From: Flavobacteriales bacterium
GTDB lineage: Bacteria > Bacteroidota > Bacteroidia > Flavobacteriales > Flavobacteriaceae
Direction of reading: 5' to 3'
Length of the DNA: 64,000 bases
Assembly (NCBI GenBank): GCA_011524905.1
Contig: WTJI01000020.1
Location: 10,747 to 74,746, forward strand
A program made the position numbers and the translations under genes. Under the pieces are notes generated by a model. That model worked only from the letters and a program-made list of their open reading frames with translations. It had not been told where the DNA came from and searched no databases. Positions 46,930 through 55,270 of the stretch are shown piece after piece (position 1 is the stretch's first letter; each line of letters begins with the position of its first letter).

Positions 46930-46952
46930 TTACTTACAAGTTTGGTAAGTAA
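46930..46952. promoter_or_regulatory. Candidate operator (inverted repeat) between divergent gntK and 47006
   Basis: TTACTTAC-aagtttg-GTAAGTAA, perfect 8-bp arms, 25 nt upstream of the gntK start. Confidence 0.45.
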
Positions 46953-47005
46953 TTACAAATTACAAATATTTATGTTTCGTTTTAATTTCCACCTAAAAAT
47001 AGAAA

Positions 47006-47827
47006 ATGCGTGTTTTCTTGATTTTCCTTTTTTGTTTACATGGTGCCTTGGCACAAAACCTCGTTGCAGTCATCCCGCTTGACAATAGCATGAAAGAAAC
47101 CTCTGGCCTTGAATTTTTCAATGGTCATTTTTTGACACATAATGACTCAGGGGGAGAAGCAGCCCTTTATGAATTTGATTCCAAAGGGAGGCTGATCGCT
47201 ATTCACTCAGTTACCAATGCCAAAAACAAAGACTGGGAAGATATAGCTCAAGACCAAGACTTTATGTATATCGGTGATCATGGTAATAATTATGCTTCTA
47301 GAGAAGGGCTAAAGATTTATAAAACAAAATGGAACGGTAGCAGTTTTAAGAGCATAGGTAAAATTCGTATTCGTTATGGTCAACAAAAAAACTTTAACAA
47401 AAGAGGCATGAACGCCTTTGATGCGGAGGGGCTGACTGTAGCTGGAGAAAAACTACTTCTTTTTTCTAAAAATAGAAACACAAAAAACACAGAAGTCTAT
47501 ACCATTTCTAAAGAACCGGGTGAATATGTTATTTACCCTAAATCATCAGTTGCTGTCGATGCGCTCATTACAGGGGCAGATTTTGATCCAAAAACCCAAG
47601 TTCTGGGTTTGGTAGGCTATGGATTTGATGGTACCCAATTTATTTTTAGGGTACAAAATTTTGATCCTGAAAAATTAAATTTTGAAGCCATTGAGTCTGC
47701 TGAAATACCCCACAAAGGGGCACAAATCGAAGCCATAAAGGTAATCGATGCACAACATTTTTGGATAACCTCTGAAAAAACAAAAACCTTCGGACAAGCA
47801 GAGCTTATTCAACTTGAGTGGAAATAA
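47006..47827 (+). CDS. Secreted beta-propeller-like hypothetical protein
   Basis: Signal peptide; SGLEFFNGHFLTHNDSGGEAALYEFDSKG..DWEDIAQDQDFMYIGDHGNN. Confidence 0.75.
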   Translation: MRVFLIFLFCLHGALAQNLVAVIPLDNSMKETSGLEFFNGHFLTHNDSGGEAALYEFDSKGRLIAIHSVTNAKNKDWEDIAQDQDFMYIGDHGNNYASREGLKIYKTKWNGSSFKSIGKIRIRYGQQKNFNKRGMNAFDAEGLTVAGEKLLLFSKNRNTKNTEVYTISKEPGEYVIYPKSSVAVDALITGADFDPKTQVLGLVGYGFDGTQFIFRVQNFDPEKLNFEAIESAEIPHKGAQIEAIKVIDAQHFWITSEKTKTFGQAELIQLEWK

Positions 47828-48310
47828 TTATTCGCCCAGGAAGTTTTTGATCGACTCTTTTAGTAAAATACCATCGCTACTAAACAAGCGTGCTTGCTCT
47901 ACTTTTTTAGAATTACCGAACGTCAGTATATAAATTGGATGAATCAATGTTTTCCCTTCAAATTGAAGCTTTTCTAATTCATACATACGATGACTAACCC
48001 TTCCTGAATTATAACGTTTAATTAACCTTGTATTGACACCTGTTCCGCCTTGTTGTGTTGACAAAAAATCTTGACTAAAACCAAAAAAATGATTTTGATA
48101 AGGAATGTCAATAGTAGCGGGCTTATTGTTTTTATCCATCCATAGACTGTCTTGGCTCATGTGGTAATAATAGGTTTGGGCATAATCTTGCGGACTCAAT
48201 ATTGCATCGAAATCTTCAAACATTTTTTGAGCAACATCAAAATCTGGATAGTGTGAAGTTTCACACCCAAAAAAAATCAAGTAGCCAACTAAAAAAGCAT
48301 ATCGTTTCAT
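47828..48310 (-). CDS. Putative lipoprotein
   Basis: Lipobox YLIFFGCETS; 4-bp overlap with the upstream gene. Confidence 0.72.
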   Translation of the reverse strand: MKRYAFLVGYLIFFGCETSHYPDFDVAQKMFEDFDAILSPQDYAQTYYYHMSQDSLWMDKNNKPATIDIPYQNHFFGFSQDFLSTQQGGTGVNTRLIKRYNSGRVSHRMYELEKLQFEGKTLIHPIYILTFGNSKKVEQARLFSSDGILLKESIKNFLGE

Positions 48311-48675
48311 TCCAATAATTTCATTTTACGATTGTTTATCCACCCAGCTTGGGACTTTTCTTCAACAAAATAAATAGATAAATCAGCAGCTGATTTTTCT
48401 TCAACAAAAAATATTTTCTTTTGGGCGTAGGTTTGGGAATCTTGAAAATACCAGAGTCCTTGGTTGCCAATCGCCTGTTTTTTGGAGGTGACAACAAAAA
48501 CGTGCAAGTCAGCAGTATCGGGAAAATCAGATATATATACTCGCACGCTACTTTTTTTGGCTTCCCCCACGGATTGTACAACTTGCCCGGTAGCAAAATT
48601 AGCTTTCACAATAGCCAAAAAAGCACCTATAAAAAAAATAAGTTTATTTCGTTCCAACACCATCGAAAGTATCAT
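48307..48675 (-). CDS. DUF6150 family protein
   Basis: ADLHVFVVTSKKQAIGNQGLWYFQDSQTYAQKKIFFVEEKSAADLSIYFVEEKSQAGWINNRKMKLL. Confidence 0.82.
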   Translation of the reverse strand: MILSMVLERNKLIFFIGAFLAIVKANFATGQVVQSVGEAKKSSVRVYISDFPDTADLHVFVVTSKKQAIGNQGLWYFQDSQTYAQKKIFFVEEKSAADLSIYFVEEKSQAGWINNRKMKLLE

Positions 48676-49093
48676 GTAAGTGATTGGTATTCCAATTCAA
48701 ATATGCACAAAAGTAGTCCAGACTTTTATCGTATTCAAAGCGAAATTGTAAATCGCCTTCTCGGACAACAACATCCTTTAGTGTTGCAACAGAATCAAGG
48801 AACAAATTGCCCGCTTCAAAACGATGTGGTCCGCTGTAAACGTGGCTTTGGTAAACACCTCCCTCTCCTGTTGTAAAGGTAATTATTAGGTTGTCCTGCT
48901 GAATATCAAGGGTGTTGACGTAGCAAACCTTTGCCGCTTTAGATTGATTCGAGCGTCTTATTTTCCATTTACCAATTAATTGTGGATCTATTTCCTGTAG
49001 GGGAGATGCTTCTTCTTTGCAGCTTTGGCAAAGGATCACACAGAGGATTGTAATCAGGAGTGCAATTTGAACTGGCTGTGATCTATTCTTCAT
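48644..49093 (-). CDS. Putative lipoprotein
   Basis: N-terminal IALLITILCVILCQSC lipobox. Confidence 0.68.
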   Translation of the reverse strand: MKNRSQPVQIALLITILCVILCQSCKEEASPLQEIDPQLIGKWKIRRSNQSKAAKVCYVNTLDIQQDNLIITFTTGEGGVYQSHVYSGPHRFEAGNLFLDSVATLKDVVVREGDLQFRFEYDKSLDYFCAYLNWNTNHLHDTFDGVGTK

Positions 49094-49188
49094 TACTTTA
49101 ACGTGACTTTAACCTGCTTTTGATCAAACCTTAACATACTAGTTGGTAATTTTAAATGATTGAATAGGCTTTTGTCATTTTGTTTGAT

Positions 49189-49236
49189 AGCCCGTTTTAT
49201 ATTGGTTTGAAGTTATCCATAGAAGCGGGCTTTTTT
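49189..49236 (+). terminator. Orphan plus-strand rho-independent terminator
   Basis: AGCCCGTTTT (49189-49198) / GAAGCGGGCT (49222-49231) with T-run on the plus strand; no plus-strand CDS precedes it. Confidence 0.5.
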
Positions 49237-49603
49237 ATTGACTCACCTCAAATTCAAATTCCCAATTGGGATTGTCTAGTTGGTTGATTATGTATTTGAG
49301 AGTCAATTCTTGACCAGCTTCTATGGGCTGGGTAGTAATGAGCCTAATATGCTTCACAGCACCTACTTGTTCGTCTTTCTCAGCAATAATGGCCTTACAA
49401 TTTGGCATATCGTGATGGTTTATAAAACCGCCTATGGGTAATCTTATGTAACCATTGTCAAAGCGTGTATCGAACACATGACTCATGCCCAGGTCTGTTT
49501 CTGCGGGAATATGCTGTGTGGCAATCAGCCCTAATCCTTCTATTTTACTGGGGCCTATAGTCAGAAAGCTAGGTAAAGGCCGCCATTGTGAGTTTTCCAA
49601 CAT
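49235..49603 (-). CDS. Stand-alone SET domain protein
   Basis: IEGLGLIATQHIPAETDLG, FINHHDMPNCKA, IEAGQELTLKYI. Confidence 0.88.
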   Translation of the reverse strand: MLENSQWRPLPSFLTIGPSKIEGLGLIATQHIPAETDLGMSHVFDTRFDNGYIRLPIGGFINHHDMPNCKAIIAEKDEQVGAVKHIRLITTQPIEAGQELTLKYIINQLDNPNWEFEFEVSQ

Positions 49604-49633
49604 TTGGTCTGATTTCTATGGTAAAAATAGAAA

Positions 49634-50803
49634 TTATTTTTTCAAAATAAGAGCAGAAGCCCCGCCACCACCATTACATACTGCTGCTGCGCCATAAGTT
49701 CCGCTTTTTTGTAATTGTGACAATAAAGTAACCACAATACGAGCACCTGAACATCCCAAAGGATGCCCTAAAGAAACAGCGCCTCCATTAGGATTTACTT
49801 TTTGAGAGTCCAACCCCAACAATTTGATGTTTGCCAGTCCTACAACTGAAAAAGCTTCATTAAGCTCAAACCAATCTATGTCTGATATTTTCAAATGCGC
49901 GCGTTTTAGCGCCTTAGGAAGGGCCTGAGCAGGTGCTGTAGTGAACCACTGTGGTTCCTGGGCTGCATCGGCCTGACTTACTAGGGTTGCCAGAGGGGTA
50001 AGGCCCAGAGATTTTGATTTTTCTAATGACATTAAAATCAATGCAGCAGCTCCATCGTTCAATGTAGATGCATTGGCAGCTGTCACTGTTCCTTCTTTTC
50101 CAAAAGCAGGACGAAGCTGCGCAAATTTCTCCAAGTTAACACGGGTATACTCCTCGTCTTCAGAAATAATTAGAGGTGCTCCTTTTCGTTGAGGTACACT
50201 GACTGGTACTACCTCTTCTGCAAAAAATCCTGAAGTCCAAGCTGCTTGACTCCTTTTGTAGGACTGTTGGGCAAAAGCATCTTGCGCTTCTCTGGTTATT
50301 TGGTGTTTTACAGCTGTAGCATCTGCAAACACACCCATGGCAACTTGATCATAGGCATCAGTCAACCCATCTACTTGCATCGTATCAGACAATTGACCTG
50401 AACCAAATTTTAACCCTGCTCGTAAATGTGCAAAATGAGGGCTACGACTCATGTTTTCCATCCCACCGGCTACGACCACATCAGCTGTTCCGAGAGCTAT
50501 CGCTTGGGCTGCCAGTTGAATACTTTTCATCCCAGAAGCGCATACTTTATTTACCGTAGTGCAGGGGACATTTGTCGAAATTCCAGCTTTTATAGCAGCT
50601 TGTCTTGCTGGGGCTTGACCACAGCCCGCTTGCAAAACTTGCCCCATAAAAACCTCTTCGACTTCCGACGGATTCAATCCAATTGAATCCATCGCTGAAC
50701 GAATGGCAATACTGCCCAGTTTTACCGATTCAACTGTCGATAAACCGCCCATAAAACCCCCTATTGGTGTTCTTTTGGCCGAAACTATGACTACTTCTTT
50801 CAT
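49634..50803 (-). CDS. Acetyl-CoA C-acetyltransferase (thiolase)
   Basis: TTVNKVCASGMKSIQLAAQAI, NVNPNGGAVSLGHPLGCSGAR-type motif, AAVCNGGGGASA. Confidence 0.95.
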   Translation of the reverse strand: MKEVVIVSAKRTPIGGFMGGLSTVESVKLGSIAIRSAMDSIGLNPSEVEEVFMGQVLQAGCGQAPARQAAIKAGISTNVPCTTVNKVCASGMKSIQLAAQAIALGTADVVVAGGMENMSRSPHFAHLRAGLKFGSGQLSDTMQVDGLTDAYDQVAMGVFADATAVKHQITREAQDAFAQQSYKRSQAAWTSGFFAEEVVPVSVPQRKGAPLIISEDEEYTRVNLEKFAQLRPAFGKEGTVTAANASTLNDGAAALILMSLEKSKSLGLTPLATLVSQADAAQEPQWFTTAPAQALPKALKRAHLKISDIDWFELNEAFSVVGLANIKLLGLDSQKVNPNGGAVSLGHPLGCSGARIVVTLLSQLQKSGTYGAAAVCNGGGGASALILKK

Positions 50804-50811
50804 GATCCTTT

Positions 50812-51735
50812 TTACTTTTTTTTCGGGAATATTACTGTAAATATACTCCCATAGATAGAATGAACTAAGCTTGAAATGGCTGCTGGTATAGCTGCCATAG
50901 GATTGGCAATATTTTCTTGTGCCAAAACCACACCTAGTCCAGAATTTTGCATCCCAACTTCTATAGATATGGTCTTACTAACTTCGGGCTGGCGAAGCAT
51001 CCACAAGCTAAAAAAATACCCCAATACAAATCCCAATAAATGCAGAATCAACAAGGCAGCAACCAAATGTAGGCCTGCTGATAAAATAATTTCCTTCCCC
51101 TTTCCAATGATACTAGCAACAATCAGGGTAATCAATATGACAGCTATTGGTGGCGCGAAAGGAATACATTTTTGAGTTGTTCTTGGTAAATATCGATTGA
51201 TAATTATTCCCAGGGCAATGGGTAGAAGGACTACTTTAACCGTAGAGAAAAACAATCCGGAAGCCGCTACAGCAACATAAGTCCCTGACAGGCTTGATGT
51301 CAATAAAGGCGTTAAAACTATGGCTGCTAAGGTAGAAACAGTTGTCATGGCGACAGACAAGGCCAGGTGTGCGCGTGCCAAGTATGCAATAACATTGGAA
51401 GCCGTACCCCCTGGACAGCAGGAAACTAAAATCAACCCAACTGCAAAAAAAGGTGGCAACTGAAACAAAACCCCTAATAACCAGCCTAAAAAAGGCATAA
51501 CTGTAAATTGAAGTAAAACTCCAAAAAACACCCATCGAGGCGATCGACCTACTTCTTTAAAATCTTCCCAACGCAGGGTAATTCCCATCCCTAGCATAAT
51601 GCCCCCAAGACCTAAGGTAATGAGTGAGCCTGAGAACCACGTAAATAATGGAGGGTGGTATAAGGCGGTAGCCGCTGCTGCTGTTACTAAAAATGGAAAG
51701 GCTCTAGTAAGGTTTTCTGTTACAGAACTAAGCAT
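50812..51735 (-). CDS. Bile acid:sodium symporter family protein
   Basis: LGMGITLRWEDFKEVGRSPRWVFFGVLLQF, LVSCCPGGTASNVIAYLARAHLALSVAMTT. Confidence 0.92.
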   Translation of the reverse strand: MLSSVTENLTRAFPFLVTAAAATALYHPPLFTWFSGSLITLGLGGIMLGMGITLRWEDFKEVGRSPRWVFFGVLLQFTVMPFLGWLLGVLFQLPPFFAVGLILVSCCPGGTASNVIAYLARAHLALSVAMTTVSTLAAIVLTPLLTSSLSGTYVAVAASGLFFSTVKVVLLPIALGIIINRYLPRTTQKCIPFAPPIAVILITLIVASIIGKGKEIILSAGLHLVAALLILHLLGFVLGYFFSLWMLRQPEVSKTISIEVGMQNSGLGVVLAQENIANPMAAIPAAISSLVHSIYGSIFTVIFPKKK

Positions 51736-52392
51736 TTATTTTGCAGAGCGTTGTGTCCATATTTCATGCATTGGCTGACCTTTACTACTTTTTCCTTTGT
51801 GATACCAATCATTCCCATTGCGGTTAAATTCAAAAGACAATGACATGCCAACTTTATTGTTGTCACGTGAAAAATATTCTATATGCTCTGTGTAGGTCCC
51901 CTCTTTTGAAGTAAATGCACCGCCTCCCGAACCAAAAAACTTAAAGCCTTCCGTGTTGTAGGCCGTCCATTGAAAATAACCATCAACTAAAAATTTTAGT
52001 GTTTTCCGACTGCGGGTTATATCTCGGCGTTGTTCTCCTTCTGGTTTAACTCTTCCCCCCATTAGCCATTTGCCATCTAGAACTTGCTCATGATTGGTTT
52101 GTTGTTCCCACTCCCTTTTATCCCATTTAAATACGTCCAAAGAATCCTTCTCAAAATTGGAATTGAACTCTAAATCTGCGACGAGTTGGTTCCCTTCCTT
52201 TTTATAGTAGCCACCCCGTGTCAAAATAAATTTGGGTGGGTCTATTTGATAGGTCGTTTCTATGATGTACTCTGAGTCCATTAAGATACGGTGTTGTACT
52301 TCCATATTTTCCTCTCCAGAGGTAAATTGATAGACTTGCCCTTGGGCAAAGGCAGTAGCTAAAATCAAAAGGGCTAAAACTAGTTTTTTCAT
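51736..52392 (-). CDS. Secreted hypothetical protein
   Basis: Signal peptide MKKLVLALLILATAFAQGQ; no recognised domain. Confidence 0.72.
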   Translation of the reverse strand: MKKLVLALLILATAFAQGQVYQFTSGEENMEVQHRILMDSEYIIETTYQIDPPKFILTRGGYYKKEGNQLVADLEFNSNFEKDSLDVFKWDKREWEQQTNHEQVLDGKWLMGGRVKPEGEQRRDITRSRKTLKFLVDGYFQWTAYNTEGFKFFGSGGGAFTSKEGTYTEHIEYFSRDNNKVGMSLSFEFNRNGNDWYHKGKSSKGQPMHEIWTQRSAK

Positions 52393-52417
52393 GGAAAACG
52401 TTTATCAGTTTATAAAT

Positions 52418-53836
52418 TTAATTTCTGTAATTCAAGGCTGGTTCACGATCACCAAGCAAGGGAATATATTCAAAATCTTTGCCTCTAACTTCCAAGAATT
52501 CTTTTTTGATCTGATCTCTAAACGCAGCATCATCTATAAGTTGCATCCCTGTAAGAGCGAGTGTTTTTGCTGCAACCATCATTCCTTTTTCACCAATAGA
52601 GGTACCTCCAGCAGCTACAGCTTGCCAACTATGGGCCGGTGTACCCGGCACCCACGTAGCAGCTCGTAATCCTGCAGTTGGCACAGCAAAACTCACATCA
52701 CCAACGTCTGTAGATCCTCCAGCTTTTTGCCCTGTTGAATAGGGCATAACACCATTTACAAATTCCGTTGATAAATTACGATTAAGGCTTTTGGAGATTT
52801 TTTCAGCAAAAACACGTTCAGAATCTGTGTAGGTATACCCCCCTATTTTGACTAGATTGTTGTGGACTCTTTTTTGTAATGTGGGGACATAAAGAAGTTC
52901 ATGGGTGCCACCAATCATTTCATAATCCATGGTCGTTCCTGTACCCAATGCAGCCCCTTTGGCAGCATTAACGATCCGATCGAATACCCGAATGACCTCA
53001 TCTCTTGTTTTGTGGCGTGCATAATAATACACTTCTGCAAAATCAGGAACAACATTTGGTGCCTCGCCCCCTCTAGTAATAACATAATGGATTCGGGTGT
53101 CATCAGTTACATGTTCACGCATCATATTGACCATGCTATTCATCGCCTCTACTCCGTCTAGAGCTGAACGACCCATCTCTGGCGCCCCTGCCGCATGAGC
53201 AGCTACACCATAGAAACGAAATTTGGCTGATTTATTGGCTAGAGCCGGACGAATACCCGCTGAGTTTTTACTGTCAGCGTGCCAATGCAAGGCTACATCT
53301 ACATCATCAAAAAGGCCTGCTCGTGTCATATAGACTTTTCCAGATCCGCCTTCTTCAGCAGGGCAGCCATAAAGTCTAATGGTCGCTTTTTTACCTGTCT
53401 TTTCCAAGTACACTTTCAAGGCAATGGCAGCTGCTGTCGAAGCAGTTCCAAAAAGGTGATGCCCACAGGCGTGGCCCCCACGACCGCCATTCGAAACTTT
53501 GTAGGGAACCGCTTTTTGTGATAAACCTGGCAAAGCATCGTACTCCGCCAAGATAGCAATAGTAGGACCACCACTACCATAAGTCGCAACAAAGGCTGTT
53601 GGAATTCCTGCTACACCAGCCTCTATTTCAAATCCTGCTGATGATAAGGTTGACTGTAACAAGGCGCTACTTTGCTGTTCTTGGTAACCCAATTCTGCAT
53701 AGGACCAAATCGTTTGTGCGACTTGAGCATATTGTTCTGCTTGCTTATCTAATTCGGTTAAAACTGTCGTATATCTTTTTTGCGCTTGAAGGCTTCCGAA
53801 TACGACCATAAAAGCTAAGATAGTTGTATATTTCAT
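52418..53836 (-). CDS. Secreted M20D-type amidohydrolase (AbgB-like)
   Basis: ILAEYDALPGLSQKAVP, GGHACGHHLFG, CPAEEGGSGKVYM; start at internal Met 53836. Confidence 0.92.
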   Translation of the reverse strand: MKYTTILAFMVVFGSLQAQKRYTTVLTELDKQAEQYAQVAQTIWSYAELGYQEQQSSALLQSTLSSAGFEIEAGVAGIPTAFVATYGSGGPTIAILAEYDALPGLSQKAVPYKVSNGGRGGHACGHHLFGTASTAAAIALKVYLEKTGKKATIRLYGCPAEEGGSGKVYMTRAGLFDDVDVALHWHADSKNSAGIRPALANKSAKFRFYGVAAHAAGAPEMGRSALDGVEAMNSMVNMMREHVTDDTRIHYVITRGGEAPNVVPDFAEVYYYARHKTRDEVIRVFDRIVNAAKGAALGTGTTMDYEMIGGTHELLYVPTLQKRVHNNLVKIGGYTYTDSERVFAEKISKSLNRNLSTEFVNGVMPYSTGQKAGGSTDVGDVSFAVPTAGLRAATWVPGTPAHSWQAVAAGGTSIGEKGMMVAAKTLALTGMQLIDDAAFRDQIKKEFLEVRGKDFEYIPLLGDREPALNYRN

Positions 53837-53953
53837 GACTGAATTTGTTTTCTTAAATGTATAAAACAAAATTCATCCTGTTACAAAAACCCAAAATATT
53901 GATTTTTACCCCATTTCCATTTTTTACTTTCTCAATCTGAAATTCACTTTCCT

Positions 53954-55267
53954 ATGAAAAAAAATGCTCTGTTACTAGGTCTTATTTACTGTGGATGGCT
54001 GACGGCACAGCAAGTTAACTTTGAAGAATATGACTTGCCTAATGGTTTACACGTCATACTTCACCAAGATAATTCCGTCCCCATTGTCACTACCTCTGTT
54101 TTATATCACGTAGGCTCTAAGGATGAAAATCCAGAGCGAACTGGCTTTGCCCATTTTTTTGAACATCTACTTTTTGAAGGCACTAAAAACATCGAAAAAG
54201 GCAAATGGTTCCAAATTGTAACAGCCAATGGTGGATCGAACAATGCCTACACCACAGACGATTTCACCTATTATTATGAAAATTTTCCCTCCAACAATCT
54301 CAAATTGGGACTTTGGATGGAATCAGAACGGATGCTACATCCAGTCATTGACCAAAAAGGTGTCGATACACAGAATGAGGTCGTCAAAGAAGAAAAGAGA
54401 CTGAGTTATGACAATAGTCCCTATGGGAAATGGGAAGAAATGGTTAAAGCCAATCTTTTCAAAGTACATCCCTATAAACAAACAACAATTGGTGAAATGG
54501 CACATTTAGATGCTGCAACTTTAGAAGAATTTCGTGCATTTAATAAAAAATATTACATCCCCAACAATGCAGTTTTAACCGTTGCTGGAGACCTAGACAT
54601 AGCTGAAACAAAGCAATGGATTGCCGACTATTTTGGCAGTATTCCCCCTGGCACTGCTATCGAAAGGAGTTTCCCAAAAGAAGAGCCCATCCAAACAACC
54701 ATTCGCGCCGAAGCTTTTGATCCCAATATCCAAGTCCCAGCTTTGTTTATGGCCTACAGAACGCCTGGCAGGAATACACGTGTCGCCCGTGTCCTCAATA
54801 TGATCTCTACTTATTTAAGCCAAGGAAAAAGCTCAAAATTGTATAAAAAGCTTGTTGACAAGAAAAAAATGGCTTTAGAAGTGGCTGCCTTCAATATAGA
54901 TAATGAAGATTATGGTACTTATGTTGTTTTGGCGCTGCCTATGGGAGAAACTTCACTAGAAACCCTAACTGCTGAAATGAGTAATGAAGTTGAAAAAATC
55001 CAGACTGAACTCATTTCTGAAAAAGATTACCAAAAACTTCAAAACCAATTTGAATCTAATTTTGTCAATTCTAATTCTAGTATTGAAGGGATTGCCAATT
55101 CACTTGCAGAATACTACACGTTTTACGGTAATACCAATCTAATCAATACCGAACTTGAGACCTATCGCTCCATAACTCGAGAAGAAATTCGAAAAGTAGC
55201 ACAATCCTACCTACAGTCCAATCAACGCTTGGAGTTGCATTACTTACCCAAATCCCAAAAAGAATAA
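53954..55267 (+). CDS. M16 family zinc peptidase (catalytic subunit type)
   Basis: Inverted zinc motif HFFEH with downstream Glu region (NEVVKEEKR); signal peptide. Confidence 0.93.
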   Translation: MKKNALLLGLIYCGWLTAQQVNFEEYDLPNGLHVILHQDNSVPIVTTSVLYHVGSKDENPERTGFAHFFEHLLFEGTKNIEKGKWFQIVTANGGSNNAYTTDDFTYYYENFPSNNLKLGLWMESERMLHPVIDQKGVDTQNEVVKEEKRLSYDNSPYGKWEEMVKANLFKVHPYKQTTIGEMAHLDAATLEEFRAFNKKYYIPNNAVLTVAGDLDIAETKQWIADYFGSIPPGTAIERSFPKEEPIQTTIRAEAFDPNIQVPALFMAYRTPGRNTRVARVLNMISTYLSQGKSSKLYKKLVDKKKMALEVAAFNIDNEDYGTYVVLALPMGETSLETLTAEMSNEVEKIQTELISEKDYQKLQNQFESNFVNSNSSIEGIANSLAEYYTFYGNTNLINTELETYRSITREEIRKVAQSYLQSNQRLELHYLPKSQKE

Positions 55268-55270
55268 AAT

